Positions 46,973-55,854 are shown, numbered from the stretch's first letter. The stretch: DNA of 64,000 nucleotides from Mesonia sp. (GCA_012964435.1 DTTX01000026.1:62001-126000); one strand, 5' to 3'. Numbers and translations: made by a program. The notes: a model not told the origin generated them from the sequence alone.

Positions 46973-47581
46973 ATGAATTCAAAAAACCTGCTTATCATCT
47001 TCACCAAAAACCCTGAATTAGGTAAATGTAAAACCCGATTAGCTAAAAGTATTGGCGATACTGCTGCATTAGAAGTTTATAAAAAACTACTTCAACACAC
47101 CGCAAAGGTCACGCAAGATCTTTCTGCCGATAAAGCGGTTTTTTACAATATAGAGCCTATCGATCAAGATGATTTTTCTTCAACTTATTTCAGCAAAAAA
47201 ACTCAACGCGGTAATGATCTAGGTGAAAAAATGAACAATGTCTTTCAAGAGGCTTTTCAGAATAATTACGAAAAAGTCGTGATTATTGGCAGCGATCTAT
47301 ACGATTTAAAAACTCGTGATATCGATGAAGCTTTTCTTCAATTAACGCATAACGATTTTGTAATTGGTCCGGCAAAAGATGGCGGCTATTATTTATTAGG
47401 GATGAAAAAATTTACTCCAGAAGTTTTTCAAGAAATTAATTGGAGTACTGCTACAGTTTTAAAAGAAACTTTGCACATTTTAAAAAATAAAAAAGTAGCT
47501 TTATTAACGCAAAAAAACGATGTCGATACCATCGATGATATAAAGAATATCGAGGTATTTCAACAATATATAAATTCATGA
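46973..47581 (+). CDS. TIGR04282-type arsenosugar biosynthesis glycosyltransferase
   Basis: 202-residue nucleotidyl/glycosyltransferase-A-like protein (DUF2064/TIGR04282). The N-terminal LIIFTKNPELGKCKTRLA segment and GPAKDGGYYLLG near residue 134 match the family, with VIIGSDL near 101 as the putative metal/nucleotide region. The next start overlaps its stop (ATGA). It probably adds or modifies the glycone of the arsenosugar; donor and acceptor are unknown and the glycosyltransferase name rests on the family alone. Confidence 0.85.
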   Translation: MNSKNLLIIFTKNPELGKCKTRLAKSIGDTAALEVYKKLLQHTAKVTQDLSADKAVFYNIEPIDQDDFSSTYFSKKTQRGNDLGEKMNNVFQEAFQNNYEKVVIIGSDLYDLKTRDIDEAFLQLTHNDFVIGPAKDGGYYLLGMKKFTPEVFQEINWSTATVLKETLHILKNKKVALLTQKNDVDTIDDIKNIEVFQQYINS

Positions 47582-48393
47582 GACATATAGAACAAACGGT
47601 AAAATATCTTAAAAACAAAGGTTTTGAAGCTCCGGAAGTCGGTATTATTTTAGGAACCGGTTTAGGAAAACTCTTAGAAGAAGTAAAAATTCTAGAAGAG
47701 GTAAGCTATAATCACATTCCTAATTTCCCGACCGCAACAGTAGAGTTTCATAAAGGTCATTTAATTTATGGCGAATTAGAAGGCAAGAAAGTAGTAATTA
47801 TGCAAGGTCGCTTTCATTTATACGAAGGTTACAGCCTGCAAGACGTTACCTTTCCCGTAAGAATTATGCAGCGTTTAGGCATTAAAAAATTATTGGTTTC
47901 TAATGCTTCCGGCGCAATAAATCCTGAATTTAAAAAAGGTGAATTAATGCTTATCGACGACCACATTAATTTATTAGGCGGTTCTCCTCTAGCCTTTAAA
48001 GGTGTTTCTCAATACGGCGAACGTTTTGTAGATATGAGTTGCCCTTACGATAAGCAAATGAGTGAAAAAGTTGAATCGATCGCGAAGCAAAATCAAATTA
48101 AACTGAATAAAGGGGTTTACGCTTCTGTACTCGGACCTCAACTAGAAACGCGTGCCGAATACCGAATGCTAAGAACTATTGGTGCCGATGCTGTTGGGAT
48201 GAGTACCGTACCCGAAATTATTGTCGCGAATCATTTAAAATTACCGGTTGTTGCGGTTTCTGTGTTAACCGATGAAGGTGATCCCGATAATTTAGAGCCG
48301 GTCAACATCAAAGAGATTATGGCGATGGCGGCAAAAGCAGAACCAAATATGATCATTTTATTTAAAGAATTAATTAAGGCTATTGAAGTATGA
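47578..48393 (+). CDS. Purine-nucleoside phosphorylase of the arsenosugar operon
   Basis: Trimeric-type PNP of 271 residues. Signature segments are GTGLGKLL near residue 26, HLYEGYSLQDVTFPVR near 84, NASGAINPEFKKGELMLIDDHIN near 116 and the LGPQLETRAEYRMLRTIGADAVGMSTVPE block near 186-210. It phosphorolyses purine nucleosides. Inside this operon the likely natural substrate is the dimethylarsinoyl-deoxyadenosine made by ArsS, yielding adenine and an arsinoyl-ribose-1-phosphate; this is inference. ATGA overlaps at both ends indicate translational coupling. Confidence 0.93.
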   Translation: MRHIEQTVKYLKNKGFEAPEVGIILGTGLGKLLEEVKILEEVSYNHIPNFPTATVEFHKGHLIYGELEGKKVVIMQGRFHLYEGYSLQDVTFPVRIMQRLGIKKLLVSNASGAINPEFKKGELMLIDDHINLLGGSPLAFKGVSQYGERFVDMSCPYDKQMSEKVESIAKQNQIKLNKGVYASVLGPQLETRAEYRMLRTIGADAVGMSTVPEIIVANHLKLPVVAVSVLTDEGDPDNLEPVNIKEIMAMAAKAEPNMIILFKELIKAIEV

Positions 48394-49358
48394 GTTATTT
48401 AGAAACTACCAAAAACGTTTATAAGGAAGCTGCTTTAACTCCAGATGTCGGACTTTGTTGCACAACCAATCCTGTTTGGGAATTACCGGGATTAAAAATT
48501 CCGAAGATCATGCAGGAGATGAATTATGGCTGCGGAAGCACCGTGCACGCCAGAGACTTGGTCAACAACCCAAAAACACTTTATGTAGGTGTTGGCGGCG
48601 GAATGGAACTTTTACAATTTGCCTATTTCTCTAGGCAAAAAAATGGCGTAGTGGGTATAGATGTGGTTGATGAGATGCTTGAAGCTTCCCGTAAAAACTT
48701 CAAAGAAGCAGAAGAATTAAATCCTTGGTTTAAATCTGAATTTGTCGATCTTAAAAAAGGCGATGCGTTAAGTTTACCGGTTGAAGACAACACGATCGAT
48801 GTTGCGGCCCAAAACTGCCTCTTCAATATTTTTAAAACTGAAGAATTAAAAAAAGCTATTGCAGAAATGTATCGCGTTTTAAAACCTCACGGCAGGTTAG
48901 TGATGAGCGATCCCATTTGTGAGCAAGAAATGAATGAAACTTTACGCAACGACGAGCGACTTCGAGCGCTTTGTTTAAGCGGAAGTTTGCCTTTAAATGA
49001 ATACGTAAAAATGCTCACAGATGCCGGTTTTGGAACTATTGAAATTAGAGCTAAAAAACCCTACCGAATTTTAGATGCTAAAAACTATCCCACCGAAGAG
49101 CGCATTTATATTGAAAGTATTGAGGTTGCAGCCATAAAAGACCCAATGCCGGAAGACGGCCCTTGTATTTTCACCGGGAAAGCTGCCATTTATTATGGCG
49201 AAGAAGACTTTTTTGATGATAAAAAAGGACATATTCTGCTTAAAAATCAGCCGTTAGCGATTTGTGATAAAACTGCCGGCGCACTAGCAAATTTAAATCG
49301 AGACGATATATTTATTAGCGAATCGACGTTTCACTACGATGGTGGCGGTTGTTGCTAA
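48390..49358 (+). CDS. arsM: Arsenosugar biosynthesis arsenite methyltransferase ArsM
   Basis: 322-residue SAM-dependent methyltransferase. The Rossmann motif is YVGVGGGMELLQFAY near 70, with VVGIDVVDEMLEASR near 92. Arsenic-binding cysteines are Cys23-Cys24 (GLCCTTNPVW), Cys48 (NYGCGS) and a downstream Cys in DPICEQ; the protein also ends Gly-Gly-Gly-Cys-Cys, a possible extra As(III) site. It methylates arsenite to di/trimethyl forms used by ArsS. Last gene of the operon, followed by a shared terminator. Confidence 0.93.
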   Translation: MSYLETTKNVYKEAALTPDVGLCCTTNPVWELPGLKIPKIMQEMNYGCGSTVHARDLVNNPKTLYVGVGGGMELLQFAYFSRQKNGVVGIDVVDEMLEASRKNFKEAEELNPWFKSEFVDLKKGDALSLPVEDNTIDVAAQNCLFNIFKTEELKKAIAEMYRVLKPHGRLVMSDPICEQEMNETLRNDERLRALCLSGSLPLNEYVKMLTDAGFGTIEIRAKKPYRILDAKNYPTEERIYIESIEVAAIKDPMPEDGPCIFTGKAAIYYGEEDFFDDKKGHILLKNQPLAICDKTAGALANLNRDDIFISESTFHYDGGGCC

Positions 49359-49369
49359 ATAGAAAAAAT

Positions 49370-49402
49370 AAAAAAGCCTCTTCAAATTGAAGAGGCTTTT
49401 TT
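49370..49402. terminator. Bidirectional terminator between arsM and greA
   Basis: AAAGCCTCTTCAA/TTGAAGAGGCTTT pair (over 10 bp) around a small AT loop, flanked by A and T runs on both sides, serving both the plus-strand arsM and minus-strand greA transcripts. Confidence 0.9.
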
Positions 49403-49421
49403 ATTTGCTATAGGTTTAAAA

Positions 49422-49898
49422 CTAACCTCTCGAAATTTCTAAGATCTCGAAAGTCATCGTACCGTTAGGCACTTGAATATCGGCAGTATCACCAACTTTT
49501 TTTCCTAGTAAACCTTTACCAATAGGAGAATCTACCGAAATTTTACCACTTTTTAAATCGGCTTCACTTTGCGCAACCAATTTATATTTTACCTCCATTC
49601 CGTTCGTGGTATTTTTAATCTTCACAGAACTATGTATCAACACTTTAGAAGTATCTAATTGAGACTCATCGATCACTCTCGCGTTAGAAACCACTTCTTC
49701 TAATTTAGAAATTTTCATCTCTAATAACCCTTGTGCTTCTTTTGCTGCATCATATTCGGCATTTTCACTTAAATCGCCTTTATCTCTCGCTTCTGCAATC
49801 GCTTGTGAAGCGGCAGGACGTTCTACATCTTTTAGATGATTTAACTCGTCTCTTAATTTTTTAAGTCCTTCTTCAGTATAATAAGATACTTTACTCAT
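49422..49898 (-). CDS. greA: Transcription elongation factor GreA
   Basis: Rescues backtracked RNA polymerase by stimulating transcript cleavage. I choose the ATG at 49898 (MSKVSYYTEEG), giving the usual 158 residues; the frame upstream to 49985 lies in the leader. The N-terminal coiled-coil (about 1-75) carries the acidic tip region DLSENAEYDAA near residue 44, and the C-terminal FKBP-like domain includes SPIGKGLLGKKVGD. A promoter and a terminator-like hairpin precede it. Confidence 0.96.
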   Translation of the reverse strand: MSKVSYYTEEGLKKLRDELNHLKDVERPAASQAIAEARDKGDLSENAEYDAAKEAQGLLEMKISKLEEVVSNARVIDESQLDTSKVLIHSSVKIKNTTNGMEVKYKLVAQSEADLKSGKISVDSPIGKGLLGKKVGDTADIQVPNGTMTFEILEISRG

Positions 49899-49924
49899 AA
49901 CTTCATCGTTTATATATACAAAAA

Positions 49925-49985
49925 GAATCCCACTCTCATGGGATTCGATCAAAACAAATATAATAAATTTTAACAAGCTTAGCAA
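49925..49985 (-). promoter_or_regulatory. greA promoter and terminator-like leader hairpin
   Basis: On the minus strand a -33 TTG (49983-49985) and -7 TATATTTG (49955-49962) are 20 bases apart. Directly downstream, GAATCCCA/TGGGATTC (49939-49946 with 49925-49932, loop TGAGAG) is followed by five T residues, still 22 bases before the ATG. This is an intrinsic-terminator shape inside the leader. Confidence 0.7.
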
Positions 49986-50018
49986 TTATGTTACCTTGCC
50001 CCACAAAAAATTTTTAAA

Positions 50019-50456
50019 ATGAAGAAGATCTATCTTTTGTTTTTAACTGTAATTATCACAATGGCTTGTAGCAGTGATGATGATAATAGACAAAACAACC
50101 CTAACCTTCTAGATGTCAACGTAAATTTTACAGTCGATACTAGTTTACCACAATTTAGCGGTTTAAACTTTCCGAACGACCCTGTATACATTGGCGGTTA
50201 TGGCAATGGTGGGATTATCTTAATGAATACCGGTAGCGGCTACGTTGCTTGGGATAATATAGACCCCAATCATACCAGAAATAGTAGTTGTACTTCTATG
50301 CAAATTGACGGACTTAGATTAGTTTGTAGTTGCGAAGGCAATACATACGACCTGTTTACCGGTAATTTTATTGAAGGGGAAAACCTTCAATACACGTTAT
50401 ACAATTACCGAGTTACAGAAACGAGTCAGGGTATTTTAAGAGTAACCAATAACTAA
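50019..50456 (+). CDS. Rieske-like lipoprotein lacking the His ligands
   Basis: 145-residue lipoprotein: signal peptide with lipobox MACS (Cys17), an acidic Asp/Asn linker and a beta-rich domain. The region CTSMQIDG...CSCEGNTYDLFTG aligns by eye with the Rieske pattern CTHxG...CPCHGSxFDxxTG: the Cys pair is kept, but both ligand His positions are Ser and Glu. It therefore probably cannot bind a Rieske 2Fe-2S cluster in the normal way. It follows the greA promoter divergently and overlaps the stop of the MBL gene by 4 bases. Function unknown. Confidence 0.8.
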   Translation: MKKIYLLFLTVIITMACSSDDDNRQNNPNLLDVNVNFTVDTSLPQFSGLNFPNDPVYIGGYGNGGIILMNTGSGYVAWDNIDPNHTRNSSCTSMQIDGLRLVCSCEGNTYDLFTGNFIEGENLQYTLYNYRVTETSQGILRVTNN

Positions 50457-51454
50457 GAAATACTTTTCCACCATTGAGTTTGTGGGAGTTTTTCTTGTAA
50501 TATTAGCGGCTCTCCAATTTGTGGGGTCGCTATATTTTTATTGATGCCAACTTTAAGTAAACGTTCGATCGGTTCTTGCCAAGGATGGTAAGCCAATTTA
50601 AATTTCGACCAATGTACCGGTAAAATTACTTCAGCATTTAAATTGTTAGCAACCTCAATGATCTCTTCTGGTTGAGTATGAATTAGCGGCCAATATTCGC
50701 CATATTGCCCACATTCTAAAATGGCTAGATCAAATTTATCAAAAGCGTTTCCTATTTCTTTAAAATGTTTACCGTAACCAGAATCGCCGCCAATAAAAAT
50801 TTTATAACCAAATAGTTCTAATACGTAAGAACACCAAAGTGAAGTGTTTCTTTTTAAACTTCTACCGGAAAAATGTCTCGCCGGGGTTGCGGTAATTTTT
50901 ATTTCTTCTGAAATTTCTAAGTGACTCCCCCAATCGAGTTCTGTGATTTTTTCATCAGCAATCTTACAATTCAGTATATCTTTTTTCACGCCTTTTGGCA
51001 CTAAATATTGCTTGGTTTTAGACCGAAGTGCTTTTATGCTTTTTTTATCTAAATGATCGTAATGATTATGAGTTTGCAAATGAAAATCGATGGTTGGCAT
51101 ATCTTCTACTCTGTAGCTATTGGCTCCTTCAAAAGCTTTCATCATAAATGAAAACGGAGAAGCATAACCGCAAAAAACAGGGTCTACTAAAATATTAACT
51201 CCTCGACAATGAATTAAGTAAGAAGAATGCCCAAACCAAATTACCGCTGGTTTTTCACTATAAAAATTCTTCAAATCGGTGGTGACGCTTGGTATTTTAT
51301 CTTGCGGCGAAACTGATTTTGGCGCTTTAAATTGCTTCCTGAAAATTTTAACATAAGAAGCATCTTCTGTCATCATCGGTGTTGTTTCTAAATTTTGGTA
51401 AACACCATTTTCTATTGTTGATGAAGGAATTTTTGAATTGATGGAGATTTTCAT
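50453..51454 (-). CDS. MBL-fold metallohydrolase (NAPE-PLD/UlaG-like)
   Basis: 333-residue metallo-beta-lactamase-fold hydrolase. The metal motif HNHYDHLD lies near residue 131, with further ligands in the ATPARHFSGRS segment near 192 and the terminal LPVHWSKF segment near 280. This pattern fits the NAPE-phospholipase D-like branch. Its start is two bases after the AraC gene, so the AraC-type regulator and hydrolase form one unit. Substrate unknown (a lipid or a lactone is possible). Confidence 0.85.
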   Translation of the reverse strand: MKISINSKIPSSTIENGVYQNLETTPMMTEDASYVKIFRKQFKAPKSVSPQDKIPSVTTDLKNFYSEKPAVIWFGHSSYLIHCRGVNILVDPVFCGYASPFSFMMKAFEGANSYRVEDMPTIDFHLQTHNHYDHLDKKSIKALRSKTKQYLVPKGVKKDILNCKIADEKITELDWGSHLEISEEIKITATPARHFSGRSLKRNTSLWCSYVLELFGYKIFIGGDSGYGKHFKEIGNAFDKFDLAILECGQYGEYWPLIHTQPEEIIEVANNLNAEVILPVHWSKFKLAYHPWQEPIERLLKVGINKNIATPQIGEPLILQEKLPQTQWWKSIS

Positions 51455-51455
51455 A

Positions 51456-52361
51456 TTATACGCCTCTAAATGTATTTGGGGTTAGCTGTTCGTTTTTCTT
51501 AAAAAATTTGATAAAGTGTGATGGATCTTCAAAGCCTAAACTCCAAGAAATTTCAGAAATTGTCCAATTTGTATGTTTTAACAAAGCTCTTGCTTCTAAG
51601 GTAAAACGTTCTGCAATTACCTGTGAAGTTGTTTTTCCTGTAGCTGATTTTAAAACTTTATTTAAATAATTATTATGAATATTTAAATGAAAAGCAAACT
51701 CTCCCGGAGTTCTTAACTGAACTCTCTGCTGAACAGATTCTATAGGAAATTGCCGCTCTAAAAGCTCTAAAAAAAGAGAAGTAACCCTTTGCGTAGCCGT
51801 TGAATTTGAAGTTTGATCTTTTTCAATTTTGGCTGGTCTTAACTTTAAAGCGGTGTGTATTAATTCGAATACCAAATTTCGAAGTACATCGTATTTGTAG
51901 GTATAATCTGAATTGATCTCGACAAACATTTTTTTATAAATTACCGCTATTTTTTCAAATTCTTCATCGGTAATTGAAAGTATTGGAGTGCCTTGAGTTT
52001 GAAATAACGGGTAGTCTTTAAAATTACCAAAACCTTGAAAAAAAGCTTCAGTAAAAACACAAAAAGAACCTTCCTTTTCTTCGGTAAGCGGTTCCCAATT
52101 ATAAGGAATTTTCGGATTGGCAAACAACAACATATTATCGTTAACTACTAAGGTCTTATCTGCATAATGCACCGTATTTTCACCAGAAATAAGACTAATT
52201 TTATAGTAATCTTTTCTGCTATACGGCATCTCTTTAGAAGTGCCGAAATAATCTTTTAAATTGAATACATTAAATTCACCGGTTCTTTTAAAAAAATCGC
52301 TAGGTAAAACTCCTAGTTTCTTTCGATAAAATTCTTCTAAAGTGGTTGTTTTTTCCATCAT
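51456..52361 (-). CDS. AraC-family transcriptional regulator
   Basis: 301-residue regulator: an N-terminal cupin-like sensing region (about 20-150) and a C-terminal two-HTH AraC domain (about 190-300, with ARALLKHTNWTISEISWSLGF and DPSHFIKFFKKNEQLTPNTFR). It lies 64 bases after an SDR gene and 2 bases before an MBL hydrolase gene, so the three probably form an operon it controls itself. Inducer unknown. Confidence 0.92.
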   Translation of the reverse strand: MMEKTTTLEEFYRKKLGVLPSDFFKRTGEFNVFNLKDYFGTSKEMPYSRKDYYKISLISGENTVHYADKTLVVNDNMLLFANPKIPYNWEPLTEEKEGSFCVFTEAFFQGFGNFKDYPLFQTQGTPILSITDEEFEKIAVIYKKMFVEINSDYTYKYDVLRNLVFELIHTALKLRPAKIEKDQTSNSTATQRVTSLFLELLERQFPIESVQQRVQLRTPGEFAFHLNIHNNYLNKVLKSATGKTTSQVIAERFTLEARALLKHTNWTISEISWSLGFEDPSHFIKFFKKNEQLTPNTFRGV

Positions 52362-52424
52362 TATAAAAGTAAACTTAACCTAAAAACCCACAAAGTAAAT
52401 TATGGGTTTATTAGAAAGTACAAT

Positions 52425-53195
52425 TTAAATTCGTTGCCCGCCAGAAACTTCGATGCGTTGCCCATTAATCCATTTTGCATCATCGGTACAAAGAAAAGCA
52501 ACAACACCGCCTAAATCTTCAGCTTCACCAACTCTACCCAGTGGTATTTGTTCTTTAACTATTTGGTTTACTTTTTCATTATCCCTTACCAAACCTCCTC
52601 CAAAATCTGTAGCGATAGCTCCGGGAGCTACCACGTTCGAACGAATACCACGTTCACCCAATTCTTTAGCTTGGTAACGAGTAAGCGATTCTACAGCAGC
52701 TTTCATCGCTCCATAAGCGCTGTAACCTGGCATGGTAAATCGTGCTAATCCTGAAGAAATATTCACAATACTACCATTATTATTAAGTATAGGTAACAAC
52801 TCTTGGGTTAAAAAGAAAACTCCCTTTAAATGAATATTCATTAATTTATCAAAGGTTTCTTCTGAAGTTTCAGCAAAAGCTTCATTAATTCCGATTCCGG
52901 CATTGTTAATCAAGAAATCTATTTTTTCTGTGTTGAATTTTGAAGAAAGTACCGAAGTTAATTCATCTTTAAATTGAAATAAATTATTTAGGTTTTCTGT
53001 ATTTAATTGAAGTGCCACCGCTTTACTTCCTTTTGTTTCAATTTCTCGAACTACATTTTCTGCGGCTTCTTTATTATGATTGTAGGTTAACACTACATCA
53101 ATACCTTTCTCGACGATTTTCAAAGCCATATTTTTCCCTAAACCTCTACTCCCTCCGGTCACTAAAGCAATTTTCTGTTTTTTCATCTTTTTCAT
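52425..53195 (-). CDS. SDR-family oxidoreductase (FabG-like)
   Basis: Classical short-chain dehydrogenase: TGGSRGLG cofactor motif at about residues 13-20, NNAG near 90, and the catalytic YGAMK near 157. Several in-frame ATG codons occur at the start (53219, 53195, 53186); I choose 53195, giving 256 residues, because it opens a short Lys-rich lead before the first beta strand. It precedes the AraC and MBL genes on the same strand. Substrate unknown. Confidence 0.88.
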   Translation of the reverse strand: MKKMKKQKIALVTGGSRGLGKNMALKIVEKGIDVVLTYNHNKEAAENVVREIETKGSKAVALQLNTENLNNLFQFKDELTSVLSSKFNTEKIDFLINNAGIGINEAFAETSEETFDKLMNIHLKGVFFLTQELLPILNNNGSIVNISSGLARFTMPGYSAYGAMKAAVESLTRYQAKELGERGIRSNVVAPGAIATDFGGGLVRDNEKVNQIVKEQIPLGRVGEAEDLGGVVAFLCTDDAKWINGQRIEVSGGQRI

Positions 53196-53282
53196 TTTTA
53201 TTGAATTAATATGAAACAAAATTAAGAAGAGCGACCTGCTAAAAAGTAGTCTGTTTCAAACCAAGTATTGTAAGAATCAAAC

Positions 53283-53314
53283 TAAAAAAGGCTTCCTGTT
53301 TCCAGAAAGCCTTT
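53283..53314 (-). terminator. Terminator of the TonB-receptor gene
   Basis: AAAGGCTT-C-CTG and CAG-A-AAGCCTTT pair around loop TTTC; the minus strand then has a T6 run (53284-53289). It lies 28 bases after the receptor stop. Confidence 0.85.
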
Positions 53315-53341
53315 GAATAGATAGGTTAGTATTTATTCAAT

Positions 53342-55741
53342 TTAAAATCTTAACGTCATCCCGACTAAAAAGTTAATGGTTGCTTGCGGATAATAGCCGG
53401 CACCATCGTAAGTGGTCGTGCTACCATCGTCGTTGGGAATATCGTAGGTATAATAATAGCCGTTCGAGATGTATTCTTCATCGAAAATATTATTCACCAA
53501 ACCGGTAAATATTACCTCTTTAAATAACGGAGCGTTTTGCCAGGTATATTGAATATTTAAATCGGTGGTTGTGTAATCTTCCAATTTAGAAGCTTCAACT
53601 TCATAATTACTCATATATTGCTCGCCAACATATTTGGTTAATACATTGATCTGAAGATTTTCTACCGGCTGAATTCTAATCATATTTCCCGCGATGATAT
53701 TGGGTGAAAAAGCAATATCGGTATCTTCAAAAGTGACAGACTCTCCATCTAAAAATGTGTTGTATTCTCGGTTTTTGTTTTGACTAATTGCCACATTAGG
53801 TCGTATGCTTAAAAAATCGGTGACTTTAAAAGTAGCGTCTACTTCTAAACCTAAGCGGTAGCTCTCACCGCTATTTTTTCTAATCGCAGCGCCTTCTTCA
53901 TCAATCTCGCCGGTTAACACCAATTGGTCTTTATAATTCATAAAATAAAGGTTGGTATTTACTTGCGCTTTTTCTGCTTTGTAACGCCAACCTAATTCAT
54001 AATCGACCAAACGTTCTTCGGTGGGAGCTGCCAAACCTTGCTCAAAAGCATCTTCGTAATCTGATCGTGATGGCTCACGATGCGCCACCGCTACCGAGGC
54101 ATAAAATTGATTGATTTGGTTAAGCTGATAAGTTAAACCTCCTTTAGGATTAAAAAATGAAAAATTTGCATCGATCGGAAAGTTAGCTACTTCTTGCGTG
54201 GGTCCGTTTCCTTCATAATTAATGGTTCTTAACTGAAGATCTCCGAAGGCAGCAAGTTTATCGGTTAACGAAACCGTCGCTTTTCCGTAGATATTAAAAT
54301 CTGTTTTTACCGCATTATTCTCGTAAAATGGCTCATAAGGATCGTTGTTTTGAGCAAATCTGGTATAAATCACTTCTCCAAAATGATCACCATCGTAACG
54401 GTTCCAACCGCCACCAAGTACAAGATCTAATTTCTCGTTTTGGTAATTGGCGCTAAAAGTAGTTCCGTAAAAATGATTATCTAACCAACTTGTATTCACT
54501 AAATCTGAAGTGGTAACTTCTTCACCATTGGTCGTAAACGGAGTTAAACCGAAATCGACCAAACTGGCATCTTCTTCATATTCTTCATAATAACCTTTAC
54601 CGCGCGTATAATGAAAAGCCAAGTTTGTTGACCAGTTATTATCGAATTTTTGATTCCACAGTAATTGGTAATGGTCTTGTTGGTAATTATCGGTTTGATT
54701 GTCGTAAAACTTTTCATTTCCATCTTCATCAAAATAAATTCCCGCAGGATTATACCTTCTACCTCTTTCGTTAATGGTTGATTGTTCTACACCATACCAA
54801 GCTTGGTAAGTTCGTTCTTTACCACCAAACATAATGGCTTTTACAATGGTACCATTATTCACATAGCTTCCTTGTAAAAAATACGATTTGAGGTCTGATT
54901 CTGCACGATCGATATAACCATCACTTTTAATTTGTGAAGCACGACCGGTAAACGACCAATGTTCATCAATAAGTCCTGTACCAAATTTCGCGGTGTGTTT
55001 TCTGGTATTAAAAGAACCATAACTATTCGCAATTTCTGCAAAAGCTTCTTCGCTATAACGATCGGTTAAAATATTGATGCTTGCACCAAAAGCTCCAGCT
55101 CCGTTTGTTGAAGTTCCTACACCACGCTGCAACTGAATATTTTCTGTTGAAGAAGCAAAATCTCCCATATTTACCCAAAAAGTTCCCTGACTTTCAGCAT
55201 CATTGATCGGGATACCGTTTACGGTTACATTAGTTCTCGTAGCGTCACTACCACGAACGCGAATACCGGTATAACCTACACCATTTCCGGCGTCGGTTGT
55301 GGTGACTACTGATGGCAAATAATTCATAAGCACCGGAATATCTTGCCCTAAATTACGTTCCGCAATTTCCTCGTTACTCAGGTTACTATAAGTAATGGGC
55401 GAATCTGCATCGACACGAATTGAAGATAGAAAAACTTCATCTAAAGCTTCTTCAGCATTGGTTAAATCGACATCTAAAGTTTGATTTCCGGTTAAATTTA
55501 CTTCAACTTCTTTTTGATTTCCGTAGCTAAAAATTAAAGTGTAATCTCCTGCCGGCAATTGCAACGAATATTCACCCTCAAAATTGGTGATCGTTGCTTC
55601 GTCTCGGTTCTTTACCATTACGTTAGCTCCGGCAAGTGGTTCTTCATTTAAAGTTACGGTTCCGCTCAACGTATAATTTTCTTGAGCAAAGGCGGGAAGG
55701 CTTAGTAGAAATAAGCCTAACACAAATAATACATGTTTCAT
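53342..55741 (-). CDS. TonB-dependent outer-membrane receptor, TPP-riboswitch controlled
   Basis: 799-residue receptor: signal peptide (1-19, ending AFAQ), a carboxypeptidase-like/TonB-Bacteroidota N-terminal extension (about 22-105), a plug domain (about 120-235, SIRVDADSP, GYTGIRVRGSDATRTNVTVNGIPIND) and a 22-strand-type barrel ending in Phe (GMTLRF). A thiamin-pyrophosphate riboswitch with a terminator lies in its leader, so it is likely the uptake receptor for thiamin or a precursor. No SusD-like partner gene is beside it. Confidence 0.93.
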   Translation of the reverse strand: MKHVLFVLGLFLLSLPAFAQENYTLSGTVTLNEEPLAGANVMVKNRDEATITNFEGEYSLQLPAGDYTLIFSYGNQKEVEVNLTGNQTLDVDLTNAEEALDEVFLSSIRVDADSPITYSNLSNEEIAERNLGQDIPVLMNYLPSVVTTTDAGNGVGYTGIRVRGSDATRTNVTVNGIPINDAESQGTFWVNMGDFASSTENIQLQRGVGTSTNGAGAFGASINILTDRYSEEAFAEIANSYGSFNTRKHTAKFGTGLIDEHWSFTGRASQIKSDGYIDRAESDLKSYFLQGSYVNNGTIVKAIMFGGKERTYQAWYGVEQSTINERGRRYNPAGIYFDEDGNEKFYDNQTDNYQQDHYQLLWNQKFDNNWSTNLAFHYTRGKGYYEEYEEDASLVDFGLTPFTTNGEEVTTSDLVNTSWLDNHFYGTTFSANYQNEKLDLVLGGGWNRYDGDHFGEVIYTRFAQNNDPYEPFYENNAVKTDFNIYGKATVSLTDKLAAFGDLQLRTINYEGNGPTQEVANFPIDANFSFFNPKGGLTYQLNQINQFYASVAVAHREPSRSDYEDAFEQGLAAPTEERLVDYELGWRYKAEKAQVNTNLYFMNYKDQLVLTGEIDEEGAAIRKNSGESYRLGLEVDATFKVTDFLSIRPNVAISQNKNREYNTFLDGESVTFEDTDIAFSPNIIAGNMIRIQPVENLQINVLTKYVGEQYMSNYEVEASKLEDYTTTDLNIQYTWQNAPLFKEVIFTGLVNNIFDEEYISNGYYYTYDIPNDDGSTTTYDGAGYYPQATINFLVGMTLRF

Positions 55742-55797
55742 TCGTAATAAAATTTACGAATAAAAGGGGCGATTATTCTTAGGTTAATTAATAAAAT

Positions 55798-55843
55798 AAA
55801 AAAATCCTGAAGAAACTTTTGTAAAATTAAAGTTCGTTCAGGA
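55798..55843 (-). terminator. Leader terminator of the TPP riboswitch
   Basis: Stem of about 15 bp (TCCTGAA...AACTTT with AAAGTT...TTCAGGA, one mismatch, 55805-55843) followed by T7 on the minus strand (55798-55804). It lies between the aptamer and the receptor start, making a transcription-attenuating expression platform. Confidence 0.8.
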
Positions 55844-55854
55844 GTACATACAAA

